From Cricetomys ansorgei (taxonomy: Eukaryota > Chordata > Mammalia > Rodentia > Nesomyidae), in contig JAMJFZ010001258.1 in NCBI GenBank assembly GCA_026225945.1, positions 13,437,001 to 13,501,000 of the forward strand: a stretch of 64,000 nt of DNA, in the 5' to 3' direction. Each line of letters begins with the position of its first letter. Within the stretch, counting starts at the first letter, position 1. The position numbers were made by a program, and so were the translations under genes. This document shows, piece by piece, positions 34,382 through 63,505 of this stretch. Below the pieces are notes generated by a model. The model worked only from the letters and a program-made list of their open reading frames with translations, was not told where the DNA came from and ran no database searches.

Positions 34382-34665
34382 TGTAGATGTTTACTTTTAG
34401 TTGTGCTTAAAATATTGTTTTGTGCACTATTGGGTGAGGGTCTGCAGGTGTTGTATTTCTGTGGGGGATGTTTGATTGATTATGATCTGTACCTGAGGAG
34501 TTCTGAATCAATAAAAACACCTAAGCTGAGATGCTCAAGGTTCCACTACTGAGTATGGCATTGGCCATGACGGTGGTTCCCTCTGCTGAGGTCTGGCAGG
34601 GTTTGCACCTATGAATATGCCTCCTTGTCTTCCTTGATGAGCCCACACAGTGACTAAGTACTACA
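34382..34665 (+). repeat. 3' LTR of the retroelement
   Basis: Begins TGTAGATG and ends GTACTACA, with AATAAA at 34510-34515. Aligns along its length with the 5' LTR except for a gap near 34441. Confidence 0.8.
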
Positions 34666-35277
34666 ATGTAGGACTTGGGGATTGAGCTGAGGTCAACTGT
34701 AGATGAAATTATCACGAACGGTTCAATAAGGAACAGAAGACATTGCTGAGGTAAAAATCCGTAACCACTGGGCAAGGGTGAGCAATGTCTGACTCCCCTG
34801 ACAGGCTGTGAAGTTCGTGAACACTGCAACCACGTCTGTAACAGTCACTGCTCCGTCTCTCAGACACCCTCTGACATAAGTACTGTTGGAAATACGTCGC
34901 AGTTTATCTCGGGTTCTCTTGACATCGAGGATGGCACTTCTAAGTCAAACTCAGAACTTGCCTTGGTTACACAGTAAGAGCGGGTCTGCTTCTGTGAAGT
35001 TACGAACTCTCAGTTCCACCGGTACCGAGCCACGTGCAGTCTCTTGATTTTGCCCGTGGTTACTCTGCCTCCTCCCACACCAGCTACATTCGGTCCTCCT
35101 TAGGTATCTGCTGTATACAAGGCCCCAGACCAGACACTTCTGGCAGACAGAAAAGTGAACATCAACAAATCCAGTCCTTGAGAATCTAACAACAAGGTCA
35201 GAGGCTATGACTCTCAGTCACCTAGACAGGTTCTCTATCCACTACAGTTGACTTATTTTCTATTTTAAAAACTAAGA

Positions 35278-35345
35278 AGGGGCTAGAGAGATGGCTCAGC
35301 CTGTAGAGTGCCAGCAGGTACAGATATATATGCACCTGCAACCAC
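35278..35345 (+). mobile_element. B2-type SINE fragment
   Basis: GGGGCTAGAGAGATGGCTCA with the 3' part lost. Confidence 0.6.
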
Positions 35346-35614
35346 TGTGTTGGGGTAGAAGGTGGAGCGCCCAAGAATAAGATCCTGGAAGCCCCTGGCC
35401 AGCCAGTCTAGCAAAATGAGGTTCAGAGAGACCCTGACTCAAGGACTGGACTTGAGGTTCACTTTGACATCCGCCGGAAGTGCTTGTGTGGGGCCACGTA
35501 TAAGGTGGAGAGGGATTGAAGAAGACACCCACACACCACACGGACACAGGCCAAGACAGGAAGGAGGAACAAGAGTTCAGTCCAGGGCTGAAGAGACAGT
35601 GTCTTATTGTTCTA

Positions 35615-36152
35615 TCACCTGAAAAGACACCATGACAAAGGCAGCTTTTTTTGCTTCTTTTTTCAGTTTTTGAAGACAGGATTTCTCTGTGTAGTCCTGG
35701 TTGTCCTGGAACTTGCTTTGTAGACAAGGCTGGCCTCCAACTCACAGAGATCCACCTGCCTCTGAGTCTACCTCCGGAGTGCTGGGATTAAAGCCATATA
35801 CCACCACCGCCCAGCTAACCAAAGCAGTTTTTAAAAGAAATCATTTAATGGGGGTTTGCTTAGCTTCAGAGGGTTAGTCCATGACCACCATGGTGAGCAG
35901 TGTGGCATCAGGCAGGCAGGCATGGTGCTAGAACAGTACCTATGAGCTTACTTCTTGATTCACAAGTAGATGGCAGAGAGAAGAGACTGAGTCTGGCATG
36001 GACTTTTGAAACCTCAAAGGCCATCCCCAGTGACACACCTCCTCCAACAAGACCATACTTCTAAACTGTCCACCGACTGGGAACCAAACATTCAAATATA
36101 TGAGCCTATGAGCCTATGAGCCTACGGGGGCCATTATCATTCAAACCACCAC
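35615..36152 (-). mobile_element. Dispersed rodent repeat (unassigned) split by a B1
   Basis: AAGACACCATGACAAAGGCA at the left, B1 in the middle, then CCCAGTGACACACCTCCTCC and GGGGGCCATTATCATTCAAA at the right. It is the reverse of the type at 53385. Confidence 0.65.
35655..35816 (-). mobile_element. B1 SINE
   Basis: TTTGAAGACAGGATTTCTCT through AAAGCCATATACCACCACCG. Confidence 0.9.
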
Positions 36153-36345
36153 AGACGACTCAGTGGTAGAATACCTGATGCTCTTGCAGAGGGCCTAGAG
36201 TTCAGGTCCCAGCATCCACATGGTGGTTTTCACAATCATCTGTAACTCCAATTCCAGGGGATCCAACACCTCTGACGTCTGTGAGCACCAGACACTCATG
36301 CAGTACACACATATGTAGGTAAACAGTTATATAAAAGTAAAAGGA
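36153..36345 (+). mobile_element. B2 SINE
   Basis: CGACTCAGTGGTAGAATACC through CAGACACTCATGCAGTACAC. Confidence 0.8.
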
Positions 36346-36351
36346 GTCCGA

Positions 36352-36535
36352 GAGACTGGTAGTACACCCTTTTAATCCCAACACTTGGAAGGCAGAGCCA
36401 GATGGATCTCTGTGAGTTCCAGGATAGCCAGAGCTACATAGTGAGACCTTGTCACAAAAAATAAAAAATAAAAATAAATTAAAAATAAAACACAGATAGA
36501 TTGATAGATAGGCAAATAAGTAAATAAATAAATAG
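36352..36535 (+). mobile_element. B1 SINE with AAAT/AGAT tail
   Basis: TTTTAATCCCAACACTTGGA through GTGAGACCTTGTCACAAAAA, then A-rich tetranucleotides. Confidence 0.85.
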
Positions 36536-36614
36536 GTGGTTTGTTTCTTTGTTTTAAAACAAGCTCAGACAAGCCTGAGCTACAATGAAACTGTCATTAA
36601 AAAAAAAAAAAGCC

Positions 36615-37190
36615 TGCAAAGTGACTAGGTGGGCAAAGGCACTCGGGATCAAGTCTAACAGCCTGTGTTCACTCTCCAGGACTACACAGTGGAAGGAGGA
36701 AACAGACTCCTGCAAGGAGTCCTCACACACAGACAGGTGTCAGATCCAAAAGAAGCTCAGGCTAACTGCGGTGTCGACTGGCATACCCAAGCGCCTGCTG
36801 GCTTGCAGACTCTCATTACCTGTGGCTCCTCTCAGCTCTTCTCGCCCTGTCCCCTCCCCTAAACGCCCCAGCTTCTCAGTCCTATAAAACCCATCATTTC
36901 GGCCATGTGCTCTCTCCACCCCTCTCTCTGGGTCCTCTCTTTTGTCTTCCCCTCTTGCTCTCCCTCTCTCCCTCTCTTCTCTCATGGTTCAGACCACTGT
37001 GCTGGCCATCTTTAGTTCTCCTACTGTCTCTCGCTGCTCTGGATTCTTCCAGACACTTCTGGCTGAATCTCTCCCTCATATCTACAATAAAAACATCTCT
37101 TCAACCATACCCTGGAGTGGTCACATCCTCTCTCACTTTATACACGTGTCACTTGATCACACACATACAAATAAATAAGCTTTAAATTTT
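36615..37190 (+). mobile_element. B2-type SINE interrupted by an LTR-like insert
   Basis: Left part AAGTGACTAGGTGGGCAAAG to CACACACAGACAG, right part TGATCACACACATACAAATA after the insert. Confidence 0.6.
36743..37145 (+). mobile_element. LTR-like insert with TATA box and poly(A) signal
   Basis: A 403-bp block flanked by GTGTCA on both sides (36737-36742 and 37146-37151). TATAAAA lies at 36883-36889, a pyrimidine-rich stretch follows, and AATAAA is at 37086-37091. This looks like a solo LTR, but its ends are not clear TG/CA. Family unknown. Confidence 0.5.
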
Positions 37191-37671
37191 TTTTAAATGA
37201 GAGAGCAATTGTGAAAAAGACTACACAAGAGAGAGGAGAAATCAAGTGAAGCAGAATAGTACTAATCCTTCCTAGAAAAGGCTGATCTCCTCTAGCAAAT
37301 GGTATCAAAGCTCAGAATAGGGACCACAGGCATAGTTCTGAGATAGAGTACTTGCCAAGCAGGCACTAGGCCTTGAGAGATACAGGCAGCTCCAAATCCT
37401 AGAAGACCAGACCAAAGACCACTAAAATAGCAGAAGACTGTCAAGATTGCCCAGAGCGAGCAGAGGAGAGACAGTAATAATTAAACCAGTAGGCCCAGGC
37501 TCAGGCTTACAGACACTCATCTGATTCCAGGGCAACTCTGGTGACAGATACCACACGACCAGAAGAAAATCTGAATGTGCCTTTCTCCACAAAAGAGCCC
37601 ACAGCGTGGAGAGCAGTAGATCAGTAGATTGGGGAGGGGGTGCTCAAATATAATTACTCACCTTGTACCTT

Positions 37672-37822
37672 GGTTTGGTTTTTCAAAACAGGGTTTCTCT
37701 GTGTAGTCCTGGCTGTCCTGGAACTCTCTCTGTAGACTAGGCTGTCCTCAAACTCAGAGATCCACCTGCCTTTGCCTCCCGAGTGCTGGAATTAAAGGCA
37801 TGTGCCATCACGGCCTGCCTCA
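37672..37822 (-). mobile_element. B1 SINE
   Basis: TTTCAAAACAGGGTTTCTCT through AAAGGCATGTGCCATCACGG. Confidence 0.92.
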
Positions 37823-37925
37823 TCACCTTCAACCTCTTTAGTCAAGATTTGGTATTGACATTTTTCTCCAAGAATCTGATGCAAGTATTCAGGTAGCAGA
37901 TGTTCTGATGTTTTTAAAAATACTT

Positions 37926-38115
37926 TGGGGCTGAAGAGATGGCCCAGCAGTTCGGAGCAATTGTTCCTCTTGCAGAGGATCTGGGTTCAGTTTCCAGCAC
38001 CCACATATGGCTGACAGCCGTCCATGATCCAGCCCCAGGGTACCAAGCACACACGTGGTGTACTCACATACATACAGACAAAACACTCATACACATAAAA
38101 TAAATATTTTTTTAA
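37926..38115 (+). mobile_element. B2 SINE
   Basis: GGGGCTGAAGAGATGGCCCA through CACTCATACACATAAAATAA. Confidence 0.88.
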
Positions 38116-38117
38116 AA

Positions 38118-38325
38118 GGTTTAGCAAGGCGGTGATGACATATGCTTTTAATCCCAGCACTCCAGAGGCAGAGGCAGAGGCAGGCGGATCTCTGTGAATT
38201 CGAGGCCAGCCTGGTCTACAAAGTGAGTTCCAGGACAGAGTTACAACAGAGAAAGCCTGTCTCAAGAAAACCAAAAATAAATAAATACATACATAAATAA
38301 ATAAACAAACAAATAAATAAAATGC
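38118..38325 (+). mobile_element. B1 SINE with long AAAT tail
   Basis: GCTTTTAATCCCAGCACTCC through GCCTGTCTCAAGAAAACCAA. Confidence 0.9.
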
Positions 38326-38329
38326 CTTA

Positions 38330-38505
38330 TAGCCAGGCGATAGTGGCACATGCTTTTAATCCCAGCACTTGGAAGGCAGAGGCAGGCAGATCTCTGTGTG
38401 TTCGAGGCCAGCCTGGTCTATGGTCTACTGAGCAAGTTCCAGGACAGCCAGTGCCTCAAAGGGAAACCCTGTCTTGAGAAGACAAAGCAAATAACAACAA
38501 CAAAA
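38330..38505 (+). mobile_element. B1 SINE
   Basis: AGCCAGGCGATAGTGGCACA through AACCCTGTCTTGAGAAGACA. Confidence 0.92.
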
Positions 38506-38551
38506 GGCTTTATAAAAGGTACTTTACTCGGATGTAAAAATATCTGAAAAC

Positions 38552-38735
38552 TAGCAAAGCGTAGTGGTTCACACTTTAATCCCTGTACCCAGGAGGCAAG
38601 CAGATCTGTGAGTTTAAGACCAGTGTGGTCTACATATTGAATCCAGGCCAGCCAGAGTTATATAGTGAGACTTTATCTCAAAACAAACGAATAACAACAA
38701 CACACATACACACACAAAACAAAACAAAAAAAAAA
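38552..38735 (+). mobile_element. B1 SINE
   Basis: GCAAAGCGTAGTGGTTCACA through GACTTTATCTCAAAACAAAC; third B1 in tandem in the same orientation. Confidence 0.85.
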
Positions 38736-38824
38736 CAACACCAATTTGGGAAAAATCTGCCTTTGCTTCAATAATCTTAACTAGGTTGGTAGGAAGAAAG
38801 TGAAGTCTGAAACCCAGATTAAAC

Positions 38825-38905
38825 TATTAATACGTAGCACTTCCTTTGTGACAGGCAATGCTCTTCGCACTTGACATATAGGGATCTGTGATGTAGGTAA
38901 CAGAT
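38825..38905 (+). mobile_element. MIR-like remnant
   Basis: GCACTTCCTTTGTGACAGGC followed by CTCTTCGCACTTGACATATA. Confidence 0.4.
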
Positions 38906-39001
38906 AACACATGCATCAACAAACTTCCAGGGGCACCATCTCTACCTAGACTATCAGCAGTTAGAAAGTTCTCTTTGCTAACAGAGGCAAACTACCCTGG
39001 G

Positions 39002-39135
39002 GTGAGGGATGCAGCGTAGCTCACTGGTAGAGTGCTCGCCTAACCCTGCACAAGCCCCTGCATTCTGGGTTCAGTCCCCGAGGGCAGAAGGCACTTCTGC
39101 CTGGTCCAGTGTTTACAAGTAACATTGTAAAATAA
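39002..39135 (+). mobile_element. ID-type SINE
   Basis: GGATGCAGCGTAGCTCACTG, GTAGAGTGCTCGCCTAACCC, then GGTTCAGTCCCCGAGGG. Confidence 0.65.
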
Positions 39136-39729
39136 ACAGTTTCCAAGTTAGTTCATGTCCCAACTCATCTACAATAACCGATTTCTAGGGCAGTAAGGAA
39201 ATGGACCTTGTATAAAAAGCACTCCACGAAGGCAGGTTGTACCCTGAGCCCTGTTTCCAGTGTCCAGAACCTGGCCTGGCACAAAGGCAAGGGTAACTGT
39301 CCAGTGGACCTCGGCATGAGAGGAGTGGGAGGTAGCGCTTGTAGTCCGACGTGGCTTAACAGAATCCAGCAGATGCCATACAACCTAACACGCCCGCTGC
39401 CAGCCAACCTCAAAGCTAGGAACCGGTCCCCAACCTCCACAGCGCCTTCTCTCAGGAGACAACCCCCCAAAAAAACCGGGGAAAACCTGCCCTGGATTCT
39501 AACAAGACTGTGGAGATGGGGCGCAGCCCATAACTACTGAGCCCCAAAGCCTGGCACCCGAAGACAACCGGGTCAGAAGGGAGGAGTCCACTGGAGCCCC
39601 AGTCCGTCCCACGGGCCACGCGGCTTCTGTAGAAGGAAGTCCAGCACGCGGGGCCCGGCACCGCCGCAGGGCAGCGTCAGGCTCCCTCCGGGGACGCGGA
39701 GATCAGAGCCGGTGCGGCCCGCCCCTTAC

Positions 39730-39830
39730 CTGGTCCCTGACGGATGCACCCTACGATCGCCACCAAGCGCTGCGGACTTAGAAGCGCGAACTGCAGGACC
39801 GCCGCTAGGCCAGGGAACCTCCCCTCGCCC
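39730..39830 (-). other. SFXN2: SFXN2 non-coding first exon (5' end approximate)
   Basis: On the minus strand a consensus CAG/GTAAGG donor lies at 39730/39729 inside the CpG island, upstream of the start-codon exon. This fits the known gene plan of a short non-coding exon 1 facing ARL3. The 5' edge is a guess. Confidence 0.6.
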
Positions 39831-40078
39831 CACGCCCCCTTTTCTGACCAATCACAGGCCACAGGCTCCCGCCAGCCACGTGGGCGGTTTTGCCCCGCCC
39901 GCGGGGCAGCTCTTCGGCCCCGCCCCGGCCTCCCGCCGCTCCGGAGACCGCCTGCGCAGTGGGCGGGCGCTTTGACGCGCTTGCGCACTTTGGGTAAAGA
40001 GGAGCAGAACCCCGCCCCGTCCCGCTGCTCCGCTCCTCCGCTGTGCGCGCCGGGGACGTCAGGGGCGGCGCCGGAGCA

Positions 40079-40093
40079 GTTACCCCTGGTAAC
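40079..40093 (+). promoter_or_regulatory. X-box (RFX-type) palindrome in the ARL3/SFXN2 promoter
   Basis: GTTACC, three bases, GGTAAC: a perfect inverted repeat matching the RFX half-site GTTRCC/GGYAAC with 3-bp spacing, 54 bp upstream of the ARL3 start codon. RFX factors drive ciliary genes through such motifs, and ARL3 is a ciliary GTPase. Confidence 0.7.
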
Positions 40094-40146
40094 GGGGGAG
40101 GCCGGAGGAGGAGGCGGAGGCGGCGGAGGAGGGACTCGGCTTGAGA

Positions 40147-58267
<18,121 letters not shown>

Positions 58268-58514
58268 TAATCACCAGGACAATGTGAATAGCAGAGGAAG
58301 TCAGCAGATCTTGCCCTGGCTCCTTCACCCCAAATTAGTCAACAAGCCACAGTGCGGAGCAGGCCGCAGGGACAGAGCAGGAGGTTGTCCCGTGGTACTG
58401 CACAAATGGATGGCCCAGGTTCTCCCCTGGGAAGGACGGGACTTGCTAATGGGTCAGAGATGAGGGGTGAGAAGAGGGGAGCCAAGGGGAGCTCTGTTTG
58501 GTTTGGTTTGGGTG

Positions 58515-58785
58515 CGGGTTTTTTTTATGACAGGGCTTCATGTAGCCCAAGCTGGCCTCCGCTCACTGTGTAGCTGAGGAGGGCCTTGAACTCCTGAGCT
58601 TCCTCATCCGGCTCCCTCATTATTGTGATTACAGATGTGTGCCACCACACCCAGTGGTGTTTTGGGGGCTTTTTTCCCCTTGAAACAGAAACTCAACAGG
58701 TAATTTGGGCTGGCCTGGAACTCACAGAAACAGTCCTGCTTCAGCTTCCTGAAGGAGCGTTAGGATTGCAGTAGTGGCCATTCTG
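58515..58785 (-). mobile_element. Two B1-family SINE fragments
   Basis: ATGACAGGGCTTCATGTAGC to GATGTGTGCCACCACACCCA, then TTGAAACAGAAACTCAACAG to GCTTCAGCTTCCTGAAGGAG. Confidence 0.7.
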
Positions 58786-60104
58786 GCTCATCATTGTTTT
58801 GGGTGAGAGGAACTGTGTCTCGAGCAAATTCTCATCAGGCAGGAAGAAGCCTCAGAGGCGGTATTGGTTCCACAAAGGATTTTTATTCTATGCTTATCTC
58901 ACACGTTCACTCACACAGTCACGCCAATACCTCTCCTAGTCTGGCCTCAGACGCAGGCAAGCCTCGCAATCTGTCCGGCAGTGCTGTGTGGTCCGCACCC
59001 GACTTCCTCTTTCTGTTCAGCAAGACTGGAGCACTGGTCCTGTGGTCTGCAAGGAGTCTCAGTTAGCAGGACGCAGCCTCGGTCGGTCCCCAGAGCGGCA
59101 GCATCTCCAGAGGCGCTTGGGGGCGGCATGCTGAGCTGGGCCAGACCAATCTGAATTTATGGGCGTACGGGCATGGTCAATTTTATCAGTACTGTCCAGA
59201 TATGCACACAGGCACTGGAGTACCTCAGGGCGTGTCCAGTGCCCACTTTGGATTTTAATATTGCTTACTTACATTTGGCTTTTCAGTATTATTTGTCATC
59301 ACATTTTACATTATTATGCTGCTACATTATTCTTATCCACTACATTCTATTACATTTATCTTTATTCACTACAAACTGCCATACACTGAGAAGGTTGAGA
59401 GTGTGCATGAGCAGGAGTGGATGAAGATAGAACATGGTTTGGGACGTGTTGGACTTGAGGGGCTCCCACTGAAGGGGAGACTTCAAATAGGCAGCTGGCT
59501 GTACATGAGACTGGCGCTCACGTGAGCGTTCCAAGCTAGAGATAACTTGGGACTCAGTGTGTCCATTGTAACGAAAACCTTAAAATTAGATGAGGCCACA
59601 AAAGCTCTGACTTAGAGGAAAAACTGGGTTGAATTCTGGGGCCCCCTGCCACTTGGAGGTCAGGGGGTGAGCTAAGAGCTTCCCATTGCTGTAGTACATC
59701 CCCAGCGGTCAACTTAGAAAGGGTTAGTTTGGCCTCAGTGCCATACTTCTGTCCATGGTCTGTTGACCCTGCTGTTCTGGGCCTGTGGCGAGGGTGCCCT
59801 GTGGCAGGCAGCGTGTTACAGAGGACAGCTCTTCCCCTCGTGGCCAGGACACACAAAGGGAAAGTGAGGAAGAGCCCAGAGTCTCTCGAGGTGACCTAAA
59901 ACCCTCCCCATAGGCCTCACCTCTTCAAGGTTCCACCCTTCCCTAAGGCATCAGCCGGTGGCCTCAGCCACAGCTCAGGCTGCCCTGCCCCACCCTGCTC
60001 GGCCCCCTCACCTTCAGTGTGTCACAGCCGAGGTCACCCCGACCACTCATGTGCTTTGCAACCACCGTGGCTTTTGGCGCTAGAATTCCTCGTTTTTATT
60101 TTTT

Positions 60105-60200
60105 CTTCCTTTTTTAAATGCTAGCCCAGGGTCTTACCCATGCTCAGCAGCACACAGCACGCATCCCATAACCGAGCTGCATCTCTGGCCCACTTTATTC
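60105..60200 (-). mobile_element. ID-type SINE
   Basis: GCTAGCCCAGGGTCTTACCC to AACCGAGCTGCATCTCTGGC. Confidence 0.55.
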
Positions 60201-60794
60201 ATATTGTCGTTTAATGCCTGCTCCTCTCTCCAGAGTAGAGGTTCCATGAGAACAGGGACTTTTGGATTTTTTAATTTCTATTTATTATTATTATTAATTA
60301 TATGTGCTTATTCCTTTGTGCGTGAGTGCACGTGTATATGTGTATGTGATGTGTGTGTGTGCAGGTGCTGAGACCCCAGCACACACGTGGAAATAAAGGA
60401 CAACCTGTGGAGTTGGTTCTCTCCTTCCCTTGTATGCATGCTCTAGGGATCACACTTGGGTCCTCGCGCATGGCTGTGGTGAGCACCTTCACCTGCTGAC
60501 TCGACTCGCAGCCTGTTGTTTGTCTTTCCTCTATCATTAGTGCCTGGAAAGGTGCCTCAGAGAATAAAAAGGAATGTTGCTCTAGATGTTCTCTGACATG
60601 AGGCAGAAGCAGAGTTGCATGGCCTCTGAATTCCCTCCCAGTCCGAGACTGTGTTTATTCTTGTGGGTCGTGTCCAGGCCTGCTAATTCCCTATGAAAGA
60701 AGACCGTCTGGTTCTCAGAGGAGCTGTGTGAAGGAGTGAATACACACACTCACTGTCATTTGGGTTTCATTGTTGTTGTTTGTTTTATTTGGTT

Positions 60795-60955
60795 ATTTAT
60801 TTATTGTTTTTTCAAGACAGGGCCTCTCTATGTAGCCCTGGCTGTCCTGGATCTTGCTCTGTAGACCAGGCTGGCCTCCAACTCACAGAGCTCTCCTCCC
60901 TCTGCCTCCCCAGTGCTGGGATTAAAGGTGTGCACCACCCTGGGGCTTACTACTG
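60795..60955 (-). mobile_element. B1 SINE
   Basis: TTTCAAGACAGGGCCTCTCT through GATTAAAGGTGTGCACCACC. Confidence 0.92.
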
Positions 60956-61154
60956 TTCTTAAACTGAGAATATAAAATTATGCCACCATCAGCTACACAC
61001 TGTGGCCTGAGATGAGCATGACAGCACACAGTGAATCATGTTGTCGGCCTCTGAAGTGTGGTTCCAATCTGTTCTTCCCGCTGGGCTAAAAGTTCAAGTG
61101 GGTGAGGAGACAGATGAGAAGTGTGCTGCCAGCCATTCACCCATCCTTATCATC

Positions 61155-61365
61155 TATATAAGACAGGATCTCATGTGACCCAGGCTGGCCTTAACTAAAT
61201 AAGACAGGATCTCATGTGACCCGGGATGGCCTTAAACTGCCCAAGTACTTTGGATGACCATGAACTCCTGATTATCCGGCTTCCAAGTGCTGGCATTCCA
61301 GGTGTGTATTATACCTGATTTATGCAGTGCTGGGGAGCATGCCCAGAGCTTTGCAAGTACTGAGC
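61155..61365 (-). mobile_element. B4-type SINE with internal duplication
   Basis: TAAGACAGGATCTCATGTGA occurs at 61160 and again at 61200, followed by CTTCCAAGTGCTGGCATTCC and a degraded ID end. Confidence 0.65.
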
Positions 61366-61745
61366 ATCTTAGTTAGGGTTTCTGTTGTTGTGAAACACCA
61401 TGATCAAAACAGCTCGGGGAGGAAAGGGTTTATCTCAGCTTTCCCTTCCTGCCCAACACTGAGGGAAGTCCAGGCAGGAACCCAGAGGCAGGAACCAAAG
61501 CAGAAGACATGGAAGAGTGTTTGTTGTCCTGTTCCTCCTGGCATGCTCAGGGTTTTCTTATACCATCCGGGACCTCCACCAGCCCAGCGGTGTTGAGCCC
61601 ACACAGGGCTGGGCCTCCCATGGCAGTCATGTCGGGAACGCCCCACAGGCTTGCCCGAAGGCCGGCCTGTCAGCACTCTCTCAGTTGAGGTTCTTTCCTC
61701 CCAAATGACTCCAGCTGTGTCCGGTTCACGTAAAGCCAACCAGCA
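61366..61745 (-). mobile_element. Dispersed rodent repeat, family unassigned
   Basis: AGCATCTTAGTTAGGGTTTC and TGTTGTGAAACACCATGATC at the left, TAAAGCCAACCAGCACACCA at the right; reverse of the type seen elsewhere in this window. Confidence 0.65.
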
Positions 61746-61790
61746 CACCAGGCAGGCACTGTACCAATGGAGCTACACCCCTGGGCCCTA
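61735..61790 (-). mobile_element. ID-type SINE fragment
   Basis: GGCACTGTACCAATGGAGCT, an antisense ID A box. Confidence 0.55.
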
Positions 61791-62156
61791 CTCTTTTTTT
61801 AGTTTAAATTTTTCAGATTTACCCAAAGCTCAAAAACAAAATAGTATAATGAACCCAAATATAAAGCCACCATTCAGCCTTCTTCAGTTCTGTTTGGACA
61901 GCCCTGTTTCACTGTGCTTTAGGATTTAAGGCAAATCTCAGGCATTGTGAGTTGTTATTTTTTTGTTTTATTTTGTTTTGTTTTTCATTCACAAATACTT
62001 GCGATATGTGAAAAATAAGTCTAAATTGGGGGAGTTGTTTTGATCTCAAAATTTTAAAAAAGTATGACTTAGCATCCAAAATATGAAATACGTAGACACA
62101 AAACTTAGACATAAATCTATATGTGGAAAGCTTCCAAGCTAATAAAAGAAAATTCT

Positions 62157-62330
62157 GAGGGCTGGAGTGATGGCTCAGCGGTTACGAGCACTCGTAACAA
62201 GAGGTCCTGAGTTCAATCCCAGCACCCGCATGGTGGCTCACGATCATCCATAACCCAGTTCCGGGGGCTCCAACAGGCATGCACATGGTGTCCATGTGTG
62301 CAAGAATGCAAAACATTCATCATACAAAAT
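62157..62330 (+). mobile_element. B2 SINE
   Basis: GAGGGCTGGAGTGATGGCTC through CAAAACATTCATCATACAAA. Confidence 0.9.
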
Positions 62331-62490
62331 AGCCTGGAGGTGGTGGCACATGCCTTTAATCCAACTCTGAGTTCAAGGCCAACCTAGTCTACAGTTCCAG
62401 GGCAATCAAGGTTATACAGAGAAACTGTGTTTCAAAAAACCTAAAAAGGAAGGAAGGGAGGGAGAGAAGGAAGAGGGGGGAGAAAGAAAA
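62331..62490 (+). mobile_element. B1 SINE with (GGAA)n tail
   Basis: AGCCTGGAGGTGGTGGCACA through AACTGTGTTTCAAAAAACCT; the internal GCACTTGGGAGGCAG block is missing. Confidence 0.8.
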
Positions 62491-62799
62491 TTCTTTTCTA
62501 ATATAGAAACTGGGTTCAATTCCCAGCATTGCCAAACTACATACATGCACATAAATTAGTTTTTTTTCTGTTTTAATGGAGAGACATTCCATGTTCATAC
62601 ATAAGAAAATTCAATATTGCTCTCAGTTATATTTAACTAAAGATTCAGTGTAATGCCAATCAAAATTTCAGGTAATTATTTTGCAGTTATTGCCAAACTG
62701 ATTCTAGTGTTTATGTGGAAAGACAAAAAAGTCTAGATAGTGTAATACTGAAGAGTCCACTGGAGTGCTAAACCCCCCCAACTTAAAAGACTTGCTCTA

Positions 62800-62960
62800 G
62801 TTGGGTGTGGTACATGGCCTTAATCCCAGCACTCTAGAAGCAGAGACAGGAGAATCTCTGTGAGTTTGAGGCCAGCCTGGCCTACACAGTGAATTCCAGA
62901 ACAACCAGGGCTACATAAAATAGAGACCCTGTCTCAGAAAACCAGAGAAAAACAGTGTAG
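62800..62960 (+). mobile_element. B1 SINE
   Basis: GTTGGGTGTGGTACATGGCC through GACCCTGTCTCAGAAAACCA. Confidence 0.9.
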
Positions 62961-63469
62961 ATAGAAGTATTTGAACAGTTCAGTAAGGACAATCACTAAG
63001 GTGCAAGGCCTGAGCCACCAGGCAGAGGGTCTAGCCTCTCTCAAGGACTGACCCCTAAGCACGTGGTCTCCAAGTAATTTATTGAGAAAAGGAACTGCCC
63101 ACTAATATAAAGGCCTATTTTGCATTAATGAACAGAATCCTATAATCCACTTCCCCAATGCCCCACCAGTTGACCTTGCTGCCACTAGGGGAAGGTCTGG
63201 GGAGGAACCACAGAAATCTTTTTCTTAGCAATAATATAAACAGAGGGCAAGATGATCCAAGCATCAATTGCTTAGACAATTACTGGTTCCTCAAACTAGC
63301 ACTTTCCGCATTCCAGAAGGCTACAGTCCATCCGCACCCAGGAAGTTGGTTCCAAGGTGACCTTTCATCCAGCAGCTCATAGCAAATGTTTTAAAGTTCA
63401 TTTAACTGCACAGATAGTGTATGTAGCTTTACATTATTTGAGAGTAAATTCAAATATTCCACTACAAGG

Positions 63470-63505
63470 AAGAAAGGAAAGAAAGAAAGAGAAAAAGAAA
63501 GAAGA
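63470..63505. repeat. (GAAA)n microsatellite
   Basis: AGGAAAGAAAGAAAGAGAAA-type purine run. Confidence 0.85.

Larger units (their letters stand above)
32710..34665 (+). mobile_element. Non-autonomous class II (ERVK-like) LTR retroelement
   Basis: Two directly repeated LTRs (32710-33020 and 34382-34665) flank a 1.36-kb interior. A primer-binding site follows the first LTR and a purine tract precedes the second. The interior has no recognisable gag, protease, polymerase or envelope frame, so this copy relied on proteins from elsewhere. The LTR ends form a TGTAG/CTACA inverted repeat. The LTRs differ by many substitutions and a 28-bp gap, so the insertion is old. No clear target duplication is seen. 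Family name not assigned; it lies in SFXN2 intron 1, antisense to that gene. Confidence 0.8.
29067..39727 (-). other. SFXN2: SFXN2 intron 1
   Basis: About 10.7 kb between the non-coding first exon and the start-codon exon. Contents: an ERV-like element, a CA-rich tandem array, an LTR-like insertion in a B2, and SINEs, listed separately. 29070-31550 shows no repeat I can name with confidence. Both strands carry a 100-130 codon open frame at 29650-30090 without recognisable protein character. 37200-37660 and 39130-39560 also show nothing clear. Confidence 0.8.
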
